From positions 62,001 to 126,000 of the forward strand of contig NZ_JIAI01000011.1 in assembly GCF_000620785.1 (NCBI RefSeq): a DNA stretch of 64,000 nt. Reading direction: 5' to 3'. Positions 44,401-54,000 of this stretch are shown piece by piece. The position numbers and the translations under genes are program-made. Position 1 is the stretch's first letter; every line of letters starts with the position of its first letter. The DNA is from Actinospineispora acaciae DSM 45401 (GTDB lineage Bacteria; Actinomycetota; Actinomycetes; Mycobacteriales; Pseudonocardiaceae). Under the pieces are notes generated by a model. It was not told the origin of the DNA. It made no database searches and worked only from the letters and a program-made list of their open reading frames with translations.

Positions 44401-46684
44401 GGATCTGCTCGGCCAGCCGGGCGGTGGCCTGCCCGGTGTCGATCACGCCGGGGATGAACTGGTGCACCAGCTTCGCCGGGTCTCCGGTGATCCGCCGGTC
44501 CGGCGTGTAGAGCTGGCGGTACCGGCTCTCGCTGAGCCGCGTGTCCGGCCTGTTCGCGTCCTTGACGTGCACGAACAGCGGGTCGGCCGGTGAGGGGATG
44601 TTCGGGCTCTGTGCCGCGACGGCGAGGCGGCGCGCGGCGTCCGCCCAGCCCAGCAGCAGCGCGTGCCGGGCGAGCAGGTAGAGCAGGGTGGCCGGCGGGT
44701 GGTTGCCGAGGAAGCCGGTCTCCATGCGGACCGCGTCCAGGTCGGATCGCCCGTTGTCGGCCAGCCAGCGCAGGTAGTTGCGCTTGTCGGCGGTGTAGGC
44801 CCGGAGCGGGTCGGTCTCGGACAGCGGCGCGTCGTCGATCAGCGGGGCCAGCAGCGGGTGCTGCGTGTCGGTGAACAGCCGGCGCAGCAGGTCGGGGTCC
44901 GACGGGTGGTACGGCTCGGTCCACGGGCTGGGGTAGCCGAGGCGGGTGAGCAGCGCGCGCAGCGGCGGCGCCATGCCAAGGCCGGTCAGCGTGGTGAGCA
45001 CCTTGGTGCCGGCGCCGCCCAGGTTCTCCCTGTTGAACATGTCCTCGACGCTGCGGGCGTAGCGCTGGTGGTACTCGGCCGAGGTCGGGTGCAGCGCCAG
45101 GATGTCCAGCAGCTTCTGGTGCGCGTCGTCCTGCGGGCGGTGCCCGACGCGGGACACCTTGGCGGTGGCGTCCCGCCAGTCGTTCGCGGCCTCGACCAGC
45201 AGCTTGTGCAGGCCCCGGCGGTGTCCGGCGGTCGGGGAGTCCGGCCAGGTCAGCTTGGTGAACGCGGCGGTGGGCAGTATCCCGTAGGGCTGGCGGCCGA
45301 TCTTGACGGTGGGGATGGGGCCCCGGCCGGAGACATTGCGCAGGAAGAACTCGCGGGTCAGCTCGACGGTGCTCTCCGGCAGGATCGGGTGCAGCACGGT
45401 CTGCAGGAAGTTTCCCCAGGTCGCGGGCCAGAGGGCGAGGTGGGCGGCGTGCGCCTCGGCACGGTCGGTCAGGTCCGCGTTGGGCAGGCCGGCCAGCTTC
45501 TCCGGGTCGAGTCCGAGCAGCTCGGCGAACCACTGGCCGTCGGTCTTCGCCGTCCAGTCGCCGGGGGCCGCCGCCGCGACGGGCGTGAACGCGGTCCGGC
45601 GCGCGGCCTCGGCCTGTTGCGCGGCGTCCTGGCCGGCAGGGGCCCGCTCGGTGTTGTTGGTGGGGGTGCCCTGCGGCAGCAGGCTGAGCCCGGCCGGGCT
45701 GTGCAGTTGGTCGGCCAGCAGCTCGCCGAGGTCGAGCGCGGCGCGCTCCGGGGTGACCTGCCGCAGGCCGATCACGACCAGCCGGTCCAGGCCGTCGCGC
45801 TTGGTGTCGGGGTCCAGCCCGATGCGGATGCCCATGCCCACCCCGTGGGCGCGCTCGAAGTCCGTCATCCAGGCCAGCGCGTCCGGCACGTGCAGCTGGC
45901 CGGTCTTCTCGTCCACCTGTGGCTTGTCGTCGGAGCTGGGGTCCGGGCTCACCGCCAGTTCGGCGCTGACCGGTTCGCCGGGCACCGCGAACACCTGGCG
46001 GCCGCCGGCGTAGCCGAGCACGGTGAACCGGTCGGGCAGGAACCGGGCGCGGGCGACCTGCGTCCACGACTCCGGGGCGATCTCGGCGGCCGGCGGCGGC
46101 GCCAGCACCAGGAAGGCGACCACGACGGGGTCACCGGGCGCGGTGGCGGCGGTGGTGCTGGCGGCGTCCACGCCGACCGGCCGGCGGGCCCGGATGGCGT
46201 CCGCGCGGGCCGCGCCGACCGAGGCGAGCAGCGCGATGTCGGCGTCCCGCAGCCGTTCGCGGTTGCCGTGCGCGCGCCAGACCGCGCTCCAGTAGGTGAT
46301 CGTCGGCTGCCTGTCGTCCGCCGGCAGCGCGGCGTCGCTGGCGATCACGAGCACCGTCGTGCCGGCCGGCACCCCCGTCGGCCGGTCGGCGGGGTTGGCC
46401 GGGGCGTGGCGGGTCAGCTGCCAGCTCGCCCTGCCGGCCGGGATGCGCCCGACCAGCTCGTGCCAGGCGGCCTGCTCCGCCACCGGGTTGCCGCCGGCGC
46501 GCCAGTACGCCGTCCAGTAGGCGTCCAGGGCGCCCAGCTCGGCGCGGGTGTAGCGCCGTTCCAGCTTGTCGATCGACCACTCGTCGGGGAACACCCGGAC
46601 CAGCAGGTCGTCGCCGAGGAACCGGGTCTCGACCCGGACCGGGCCGAGCAGGACGGGGAAGTCGTAGGTCAGCGGGTCGGCCAT
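41444..46684 (-). CDS. 1746-aa giant protein of unknown function
   Basis: The largest product of the block. The N-terminus holds FPVLLGPVRVETRFLGDDLL followed by VRVFPDEW, and about residues 461-471 hold GRQPYGILPT; both look like conserved family motifs that I cannot name. Residues about 1330-1560 are rich in heptad-like Leu/Ala/Glu (EALRAEIKDRLDAADKALVA) and are probably long helices. The C-terminal part is again mixed. No catalytic motif, signal peptide or transmembrane helix is seen. Its ATG overlaps the previous stop by one base (TGATG), so its translation is coupled to the 1074-aa gene. Confidence 0.85.
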   Translation of the reverse strand: MADPLTYDFPVLLGPVRVETRFLGDDLLVRVFPDEWSIDKLERRYTRAELGALDAYWTAYWRAGGNPVAEQAAWHELVGRIPAGRASWQLTRHAPANPADRPTGVPAGTTVLVIASDAALPADDRQPTITYWSAVWRAHGNRERLRDADIALLASVGAARADAIRARRPVGVDAASTTAATAPGDPVVVAFLVLAPPPAAEIAPESWTQVARARFLPDRFTVLGYAGGRQVFAVPGEPVSAELAVSPDPSSDDKPQVDEKTGQLHVPDALAWMTDFERAHGVGMGIRIGLDPDTKRDGLDRLVVIGLRQVTPERAALDLGELLADQLHSPAGLSLLPQGTPTNNTERAPAGQDAAQQAEAARRTAFTPVAAAAPGDWTAKTDGQWFAELLGLDPEKLAGLPNADLTDRAEAHAAHLALWPATWGNFLQTVLHPILPESTVELTREFFLRNVSGRGPIPTVKIGRQPYGILPTAAFTKLTWPDSPTAGHRRGLHKLLVEAANDWRDATAKVSRVGHRPQDDAHQKLLDILALHPTSAEYHQRYARSVEDMFNRENLGGAGTKVLTTLTGLGMAPPLRALLTRLGYPSPWTEPYHPSDPDLLRRLFTDTQHPLLAPLIDDAPLSETDPLRAYTADKRNYLRWLADNGRSDLDAVRMETGFLGNHPPATLLYLLARHALLLGWADAARRLAVAAQSPNIPSPADPLFVHVKDANRPDTRLSESRYRQLYTPDRRITGDPAKLVHQFIPGVIDTGQATARLAEQIRALGRLAELPTARLERVVAEHLDCATYRLDAWLLGLANERIAELRYGTSGTATPKRGVHVGAYGWLEDVRPGGRPLTEMALPAALAEVHGGTTVPHDTTNGGYIHAPSPSHARTAAVLRAGYVANRSATDPGSFAVRLSSERVRVALALLDGLRQGQPLGALLGYRFERGLHEGHPGVELDSMIPLLRGAFPLRAGKLSAHDQPPSEVKLVEARNVVDGLELVRRATRPPATPEYPFGATGLPPVEKLKPGQAKAMNDEVKHLIDIHDALADLAVAEGTHQALLGNAERASATLDAYAKEGFPPPPAVVETPRRGVTLTHRLALFLRPDLNPGLGTPRSRAEPAVNDWLPTLLPSELRVVALVTWKDPVTNRPEKRVVSQSDIGLAPIDLLWAVRPVGDAERTDLDDRILGYVVERDDPRPDVPLTIEHTTRVADNITFFELSPLITALRALLTTSRPVRTTDLVPAAGTAPVDRAVDQAVSLPKERPVAVRAALVELRDDVDEYRTDLTALYPTTGPKTAEILDGIDAFLTRYAKLITTAGGFGMVRSGWGELTLWRGAVFRDVLKAVAETAARMGRALAEADALLERYDRLPSSTSDEERFQLLEKADRLLTTKPSPRPGTPFELRSKVRSHRTDLDLKLDDLLRVAKTNESTLSGLLTEVTRLLPLTDLDPVGLDLTPFQNRIVTFGRELLTRAEALRAEIKDRLDAADKALVALDAAVTGPDKVTAATDALKALLGEDVLAVPQFTPPEPLGEQWRDAYRDSDELVAHLAPTRDFPVDDWVHGIARVREKPRTWEKTVLLSDALRGPNGLLGNILGWQEPPLTPVQLPYREGDTWLAMEFAPDAAITEDKVLLTAHYATPPLLARDNHCGLLLDEWSEVVPAAQETTGIAVNYDGPDSEPPQAMLLVAPPSVSGTWTQDDLVAAVVETFDLARSRAVEPAHLDDTAWAHLLPATVMSSTRRPITISTDLATANLRWRADHD

Positions 46685-49600
46685 CAGGGCAACATCTCCT
46701 GTGCGTGCACGGCCATCAGCACCGGCGCCTGGAAGAGGATGTAGGCGATGTCCGAGGAGCTCAGCCCCGCCTTCCAGGTCTGGATGGCCACGTCCTCACG
46801 GAACTGCTCGTCCTTCTCGTCGTCCTCGACGATGTCGTCGAGCCCCTGCAGGTCGACCGAGACGGCGTCGTCGAGGGTGATGAACCCGGTCCGGCCGCCG
46901 GGGTCGACGTGCGACCAGCACAGGTCGTTCCAGACCTCCACCCGGGTGGTCGACGGGCCGTCGTCCAGGCCGAACCGGGGATCGCCTGGCCGTTCCTTGA
47001 TGACGAAGAACCAGCCCGGGTCGCCCAGCGGGCTGCCCTTGGCCACGTCGGCCCTCAGGTCGAACCCGAGCAGGGTGATGTCCGGGTCCACCTTGGCCTC
47101 GTAGATCGGCAGCTTGATCTCGTCCTCGGTCGGGCGCATCGGGTCGGCCGGCTCGACGGGGGTCCGCTCCCGCTTGCGGTCCGGGTTCGCGTTGCTGGGC
47201 TGCCAGCGGGCGCGGTGCGCGTAGATCGCGGCGTTCGGGTACTTCTTGAGCAGCTCGCCCCGGATGACCAGCACCAGCTCGTTCTTCTGGGAGCCGGCTG
47301 TCTCGCGGCTGTCGTGCGTGCCCAGCTCGCTGGTGACCGCCCAGTCCGTGATCGGCTTGATGTCGTAGAGCCGTTCCCTGCGCTGCCCTGGCGACTCGCC
47401 GGGCGGCGACAGCGCCGGGCGCGGGTCCCAGAACTGGCGGAACGGGGTGCAGCGCTGGTCGGTCGGGTACTCCCGCCAGAGCAGCTCGCGGGCCATCTCG
47501 TGGTTCAACCCGACCAGGTAGGCCTCGATGAACTCCTGGTCGGTCTCCAGCAGGGTGATGCTGTTGGGTGGGACGAGGTTGAGGTTGGGCACGAACGCGT
47601 CCACCGAGAGGTCCCGCAGCGCCTGGTACATCGGCAGGTCGATGATCGGGTACGCCATCGCCTCGATGAACCTCTCGGCGAACGGGGCCAGGCGCTCGGG
47701 CAGGGTCACCGAGCTGAGCAGGCTCCTCGGGACGGTGCCGTCGGCGCTCAGGCCGGTCAGCATGGCGCCGGCGGCCGGCGTGACGCCCAGCGGCGTGGGT
47801 GGGCGGGTGACCCGGCCGCCGATCGCGGCGTCGGCGAACGCGAGCGTGACCTCGGCCAGGCCGGTCTTGAACGCTGTTGCCTCGTCGCTGTCCGGCACGC
47901 CGGTGGTCGGGACGACGTGCTCGGTGGGCAGGCTGATCGTGAAGTCGTTGCTGGTCGGCAGCGGGGGGAGCCCTCGGGGGTACAGGACGTGGTCCACGTC
48001 GGCGGGCGTGACCAGGGCGAACGGTTTGACCTTGGCGGGGGCGGCGGTGACGGCCCCGGTGGGCAGGTCCATCCTCGGCAGCAGTGCCTCGGGCGGCTGC
48101 GTGTCCGGGAACGGCAGGGTGCGGACCAGCCGCGAGCCGGGGCGGGTGATCCGGCGCATCGCGGGGGAGGTCGGCGCGGTGCCGATCTGGCTGGTGGAGA
48201 CCTGGTGGCCTACCGCGACGGTGGCCTGCGGGGCGGCTCGCCGGTCGGTGGTGGACGCGGTGGACGCGGTGGGCTGGCCGGGTCTGGTCACGCGGGACTG
48301 GGCCGGGGCGGTCAGGGCCAGGATCCGGCCGACCGGTCTGGCCGGTGTCCCCGCCCCGGCGGTGAGCCCCGTCGTCAACGCCGCCATGAACGCGGCCGGG
48401 TCGGTCGGGCCGACGTGCTTGTTCTGCAGCGCGTGCCCGACCTCGCGGGCCAGCTGCGCGGCGCGGATCCTGGCGTTCGCGGTGAGCACGTCGCCGACCT
48501 GTTCCCAGGCGGCGGCCATGAACTCCTCCTGCCGGGCCTGGACGACCTGGGTGCCGAAGTTCGCGGCCACCCGGAACCGGGGGTCCAGGTTGAGTCGGTG
48601 CACCCAGTTCTTCTGGTTCTGGCCGGTCAGCAGGCGGGCGGTGCGCGCGTGCCAGCGGCCGTACAGCGGCGGGGTGATGACCGGGTCGCCCTGGCCAGCC
48701 GCCGTGGTGACGGACGGGCCGGCGTTGTTGGCCAGGGCGGCGTGCGCGTCGGCCGGCGCGTGCTCGAGGTAGTCGTCGGACAGGTTGACCACGCCGGCCA
48801 GTGCCGTCTGGAACGGGTGTGGGTAGGTCCCGGTCGGCGCAGGCTCCGGGTAACGACTGTCCCAGTTGTCCCACTGGTCCCGAGCGCGCAGCGTCACCTG
48901 GAGCGCGCCGCCGAGCTTGAGCACGCCGCCGATGCCGGCCGGGGTGTCGATCGGCGGCAGGCCGACGCCCGCCGAGCGGGCCACGTCGATGTCGCGGCGG
49001 GCGAGCTTCGGCTCGTCCCCGGCGTCCCACGGCCGCAGCAGGCGGACCAGGTACTCGAAGTCGCCCGAGGTGCCGGTGGAGAAGTACCAGCGGTGGTAGT
49101 ACGGCATGGTGCCCGGCAGCGGCTGGTCCTGGTACGGCGGCCACGCGAGCTGCAGCGGGCCGGGGAGGTTGGTCGGCGGTTTCAGGCCGAGGCCGGCCAG
49201 CCGCCCGGTCTCGAACGCGGGCACCAGGAAGGCGTGGTAGCCGGTGTTCGCCGACAGGTGCCGGGGACAGACGATCCGCGAGCACGCCCGGTCTGGGTTG
49301 GTCCGCAGCAGCTCGCGCAGGCTGGCCAGCGGCCCGGCCATCTCGGCGGGGTCGTCGGCGAGCACGTCGCCGCCCAGGCCGCCGTCGACGTGCACGTGCG
49401 CGAACGCGCCGAGCTGGTCGGACGGCTGCAGCGCGGCCGGGTTCGTCACCGTGATGGACGGCAGCGGCCGGCCCGGCAGCGTGCCCTCGGTGAACTCGCC
49501 GCCCGGCCCCGGCTCGACCGCGCCTTCGAGCACGATCAGCGCCAGCCAGGGCCGCAGCCGGTTCCTGGCGGTGTCCGGCGCCGACGGGCTGTAGCGCCAG

Positions 49601-49908
49601 GCGAAGTCCTCCTCGTAGAACTCGATGTGCGCCAGGTAGTTGGGCTCGACGTTGGTGGTCCACGGCCGGGGCTCGGTGCGCGAGATGGCGCGCGGGTCCA
49701 CCCCGATCACGTCGCCGGGGCCGTAGAGCTGCAGCGGCTGCGTCACGTCCTGGGTGATCGGGGTGGGGCCGGTGAGCGGGTCGCCGGTGAGCAGCAGCTT
49801 GATCGGGATGGTGGCGCGGGTGGTGCCCTGGCCGGTGGGGTCGGCGGTGATGCGGGTGCTCAGGCCGGTGCGCAGGTACGGCAGGAAGGCGTAGGCGTTC
49901 GCGGTCAC
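46684..49908 (-). CDS. 1074-aa large protein of unknown function
   Basis: The GTG at 49908 overlaps the kelch-gene stop (GTGA); the frame is open further upstream only as shadow. Near residues 95-130 is EFYEEDFAWRYSPSAPD ... RLRPWLALIVLEG, and near residues 960-985 GDPGWFFVIKERPGDPRFGL, patterns that recur in large uncharacterised bacterial proteins as far as I remember. Residues about 560-620 form a Thr/Pro/Ala-rich linker that splits it into two halves. No signal peptide, membrane helix or enzyme motif is visible. Confidence 0.85.
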   Translation of the reverse strand: MTANAYAFLPYLRTGLSTRITADPTGQGTTRATIPIKLLLTGDPLTGPTPITQDVTQPLQLYGPGDVIGVDPRAISRTEPRPWTTNVEPNYLAHIEFYEEDFAWRYSPSAPDTARNRLRPWLALIVLEGAVEPGPGGEFTEGTLPGRPLPSITVTNPAALQPSDQLGAFAHVHVDGGLGGDVLADDPAEMAGPLASLRELLRTNPDRACSRIVCPRHLSANTGYHAFLVPAFETGRLAGLGLKPPTNLPGPLQLAWPPYQDQPLPGTMPYYHRWYFSTGTSGDFEYLVRLLRPWDAGDEPKLARRDIDVARSAGVGLPPIDTPAGIGGVLKLGGALQVTLRARDQWDNWDSRYPEPAPTGTYPHPFQTALAGVVNLSDDYLEHAPADAHAALANNAGPSVTTAAGQGDPVITPPLYGRWHARTARLLTGQNQKNWVHRLNLDPRFRVAANFGTQVVQARQEEFMAAAWEQVGDVLTANARIRAAQLAREVGHALQNKHVGPTDPAAFMAALTTGLTAGAGTPARPVGRILALTAPAQSRVTRPGQPTASTASTTDRRAAPQATVAVGHQVSTSQIGTAPTSPAMRRITRPGSRLVRTLPFPDTQPPEALLPRMDLPTGAVTAAPAKVKPFALVTPADVDHVLYPRGLPPLPTSNDFTISLPTEHVVPTTGVPDSDEATAFKTGLAEVTLAFADAAIGGRVTRPPTPLGVTPAAGAMLTGLSADGTVPRSLLSSVTLPERLAPFAERFIEAMAYPIIDLPMYQALRDLSVDAFVPNLNLVPPNSITLLETDQEFIEAYLVGLNHEMARELLWREYPTDQRCTPFRQFWDPRPALSPPGESPGQRRERLYDIKPITDWAVTSELGTHDSRETAGSQKNELVLVIRGELLKKYPNAAIYAHRARWQPSNANPDRKRERTPVEPADPMRPTEDEIKLPIYEAKVDPDITLLGFDLRADVAKGSPLGDPGWFFVIKERPGDPRFGLDDGPSTTRVEVWNDLCWSHVDPGGRTGFITLDDAVSVDLQGLDDIVEDDEKDEQFREDVAIQTWKAGLSSSDIAYILFQAPVLMAVHAQEMLP

Positions 49909-51050
49909 GGCGTGTAGACCTCCGTGGACCTGGTCAGGTCGTCGACGTCCGGGTCCGCCGCGGCCAGGCCGGAGCCGGTGGTGCCGCCGGCGACGAGCAC
50001 CTTGCCGCCGTCCAGCGCGGTGGCCGCGAACGCCCACCGGCCCACGGCCAGCCCGCCCACCGGGGTCCAGGTCTTCGCGGCGGAGTCGAAGACCAGCACG
50101 CTCTGGTAGCCGACGTCGTCGCGCACCTCGCCGGTGCCGCCGATCACCAGCACCTTCCCCGAGCCGAGCGCCACCGCGCGGTGGAATCCGCGGCCGCCGG
50201 GCCGTGTCGACAATGTCGTCCAGGTGCCGTTGTTCAGGTTGTACAGCTCGGCGGTCAGGCTGGTGAACGGGTCGAACCTGCCGTCCCCCGGGGCGCCGGG
50301 GGCGCTGCCGCCGATGACCAGCGCCGTGGTGTCGGACAGCGCCAGCGCCTGGTGCCTGGCGCGCGGCTCGGGCAGGTTCGCGGTGGTCGTCCAGGCCTTC
50401 GAGGTCGGGTTGTACAGCTCGCAGAAGGCCAGCGCCGCGTCCGCGCCCCTGGCGATCGGCACCGTGCCGCCGCAGACCAGCACCCGGCCGTCCTTGAACG
50501 CGACAGCGGTGTGCCCGGTGCGCGCGTCGGTCATCGGCTTGACGGTGGTCCACTTCTTGGCCGCCGGGTCGTAGGTCTCCACCGAGGTCAGCGCCTTGAC
50601 GGTGTCGTCGGACCGTTTCGCGGTGCCGCCGGCCACCAGCACCTGGTCGCCGACCAGCACGGCGCAGTGGCCGTAGCGGCCCTCGTTCATGCTCCCGACG
50701 GTCTCCCAGGCGTTCGTCGCGGGGTTGTAGACCTCCGCGGTGGCGAGCGCGGGCGAGGCCGGCGACGGGCCGCCGATCCCGCCGGCGACCAGGACGTTGC
50801 CGTCCTTGAGCACCGTCGCGGTGTGCAGCCGCCGCGCGGTCTGCAGCTTGCCGGCGGGGCTCCACTTCTTCTCCGCCGTGTCGTAGCGCACCGCCTGGTC
50901 CAGCGCGGCCGACCTGCCGTCCGCGCCGCCGACCAGCAGCACCTTCTTCGTGGTGGTGGTCAGTAGGACGGCGCCGTCGTACTGGCCGTACCAGCTTCCC
51001 GCCACCGGCAGCTCGCCGGTGGACGTCCACGGCGCCGTCGCAGTGGTCAT
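49905..51050 (-). CDS. kelch-repeat beta-propeller protein
   Basis: A 381-aa protein made almost entirely of kelch repeats, each with a GR/AR-x-x-H, a DG-x-VLVAGG strand and a following Y-x-P-x-x-x-x-W. About six or seven blades are visible, enough for one closed propeller, which would serve as a binding platform. The ATG at 51050 has GGAAGGGG about 9 bases upstream. There is no signal peptide. It matches the C-terminal kelch region of the preceding 1560-aa protein blade for blade and probably arose from it by duplication. Confidence 0.9.
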   Translation of the reverse strand: MTTATAPWTSTGELPVAGSWYGQYDGAVLLTTTTKKVLLVGGADGRSAALDQAVRYDTAEKKWSPAGKLQTARRLHTATVLKDGNVLVAGGIGGPSPASPALATAEVYNPATNAWETVGSMNEGRYGHCAVLVGDQVLVAGGTAKRSDDTVKALTSVETYDPAAKKWTTVKPMTDARTGHTAVAFKDGRVLVCGGTVPIARGADAALAFCELYNPTSKAWTTTANLPEPRARHQALALSDTTALVIGGSAPGAPGDGRFDPFTSLTAELYNLNNGTWTTLSTRPGGRGFHRAVALGSGKVLVIGGTGEVRDDVGYQSVLVFDSAAKTWTPVGGLAVGRWAFAATALDGGKVLVAGGTTGSGLAAADPDVDDLTRSTEVYTP

Positions 51051-51070
51051 GACGTCGAACCCCTTCCCGG

Positions 51071-54000
51071 TCACGGGGTGTAGATCTCGGCTGTGTCGGT
51101 CGTGGCGGCGCCGGCCGCCTCCCCGGAGCGCTCCCGGCCGCCGGCGACCAGCACCCGGCCGTCGGCGAGCGCCACCGCGGCGGGGTCCGCACGGCCGGTG
51201 GCCATGCCCTCGGCGGCGGTCCAGGTGTTCGTGCCCGGGTGGTAGCGCACCGCGCCCCGGTAGCCGGCCGCGAACGACGGCCCGCCGGTGCCGCCGACCA
51301 CCAGCACCTCGTCCGCCCGGAGCCGCACTGCCCGGTGCCGGGTGCGTCCCACCGGCATGGCGGCGACCGGCGTCCAGGCGTCGTGCTCGTGGTCGTAGCG
51401 CTCGGCGGACGCCAGGCCGTGCGGGTCGATCGCCCCGCCGACGGGGATCCCGGTGGGGTCGCCGCCGGTCACCAGGATGTCGCCGTCGTCGAACGCGGTG
51501 GCCTGGTGGCCGGCGCGGGGGGTGGTCATGCTCGCGGCGGGGGTCCACCTGCCGGTCGTGGGGTCGTAGCGCTCGCAGTACGCCAGCGCCGCCTCGCCCG
51601 CGCCGGTCCGCACCGCGCCGCCGATGACCAGCACGTGTCCGTTCGGCAGCGGCACGGCCTGGTGGCCGGTGCGGGCGTCGGTCATCGGCTCGGCCGCGCT
51701 CCAGGTGCCTTCGACGGGGTCGAACAGCTCGGCGGAGGCCAGCGCGCGCCCGTCCGGCCCGGTTCCGCCGGTGACGAGCACCTTCCCGTTCGCCAGGGCG
51801 GTCGCGCGGTGGCCGGAGCGGGCGGTCGCCAGGTGCCCCGGCGTGGCCGTCCAGGTGCCGCCGATCGGCTGGTAGACCTCCGACGAGCCGAGCGGCGCCC
51901 CCGCCGCGTCCACGCCGCCGGCGACCATGACCCGGCCGTCCGCGAGCAGGGCCGTCGAGTGCAGCCGCCGCCCGGTCGTCATCGCCCCGGTGGCCGTCCA
52001 GGTGGCGACCACCGGGTCGAACAGCGCCGCCGCCTGCCCCGTGCCGCCGGTGCCGCCGGCGACCAGCACCGTGCCGGTGCCCAGCCGGACGATGCCACCG
52101 TCCGCGACCGCGACCGGCATCCGGTTCACCGCCGGAGTCCAGGTGTCCCGCGCGACCTGGGTGCCGGTGGCGTCGGACTCCGGGATGACGTGCAGCGCCT
52201 GGGCCAGGCTCGGGTCCACCGCGACCCAGCCGGCGAGCGCCTCGTCGGCCAGGGTCCGGTTGCGGTAGCTCTCGGCGACCTGGCCCCGGTACCCGCTCGG
52301 CGGGAACGCCCGCTGGTTGTTGCGCAGGTAGGCCACCACGAACCGCTGGTCGGTGACCTGGATCGTCTCGCTCGCGGGGAACGGCTGGCGTCGCCGCGCG
52401 TCCGTGGCCGACAGCGCGGAACGGCTGGTGCTGCTGCCGTCCAGCAGCCTGTCGAACACCGCCGGGCTGACGCTGACCAGCCGTTTCCGCTCGGTGGCCG
52501 GCACGACCACCGCGTCCGCCCTTCGGCCAAGACTGGTGGCCTGGCGACGCTTCTTGTCGATCACGATCTGCTCGTAGCGGGAGCTGCGCCGCGCCATCCG
52601 GGGCGACTCCATGGCGCCCTGCGCCGCCGTCAGCTCCAGCCCCGCGTCCTGGGTCTCGTATGCCGGCCGGGACAGCTTCGCGGCGTCGTCCATGTCCTGG
52701 AACTGCGCCATCGCGAACCTGTCACCGGTCTTGGACACCCGCACCAGCCCGCTGTCCGCGGCGGGCTCGACGGTGAACCGGTTGCCGTCGCCCGGCCGCT
52801 GCTGCCCGACCTTGTCCAGCCGCACGCCCAGCGGGATCGCCCGCTGCTGGATGAACAGCGTCCCCAGCGGGTGCAGCACCAGCTTGTCGGTCTCGTCCAG
52901 CGGCCGGAGGTTGACCAGCGCCTTGGCGCCGCCGGTCGGCAGCCGGGTGGTCCAGCCCTCCAGCTTCTTGATCTCGGCCTCCAGCAGGGGCAGCACCCGC
53001 GCCGGCGGCAGCGTCGGGTTGTTGTCCTCACCCCAGCTGATGTCGAAGTCCGCGGAGATCTCGAAGAACAGCAGCGAGATCGAGCCCCGCCCGTGCGCTC
53101 GCCACGGCTGCGGGCCTTCCAGGACGAACTGGAGGTCGATGCCGAACACGCCGACCCCGAACGCCTTGAGCGTCACCCCGGCGGAGATCTCGATGAGGAA
53201 CGCGAACGGGGAGAACCGGAACAGCGCGTCGAAGCTCAGGTGCCCTTCGAGGTAGAAGCCGCCGAACCCCAGCCGCATCTCCGCCCGCGCGCCGAACTGC
53301 ACGGTGTTGCTGGTGACCGCGAAGTAGCCGGTGACCCGGATCAGCCGGCCCGGCTGGTTCAGGATGTCGATCGACAGCCGGGGCGGCACCGGGAACGGCA
53401 GCGGCGGTGGCTTGAACGACGGGTGGAAGCCGCCCACCGTCAGCACCAGCTCCGGGTTGTCGCCCCAGGCCACCAGCAGCCCCATGCCGCCGCCGATGGT
53501 CATCATCAGGATGCGCGAGTCGAACAGCTCGGCGTAGAACCACAGCCGCTGCTTGGTCGGCTCCAGCGCGCCGACGAACGCGACCTGGATGACCAGCAGC
53601 GGCAGGTCCGAGCTGGGCAGGACGCAGCGCAGCACGCCGAGCACGGCGATGTTGCCCGGCGGGATCTCCACGATCACCCCGAGCGAGATGCTGACCAGCG
53701 TCGGCGTGCCCCAGCCGATCTTCGCCATCGGCCCGATCAGGAACGTGCCCTCCTCGGGCGGGAAGAACCGGCGCAGGTCGCTCAGGATCCTCGGCGCGTT
53801 CGCCACCACGTCCCTGGGGAACATCACCGAGTCGATCGAGCCGGCCCGCACGCCGCGCACCAGCTCCTCCAGGTTCATCCCCCGGTTCAGCCCGATCAGC
53901 CCGCCGACGGCGAGCAGGGTGAACCCGAACCCGAGCTGGATGCCACCGCCGCCGAACTCGGCGGTGATCACGATCAGCAGCGAGAACCCCTTGGACCCGT

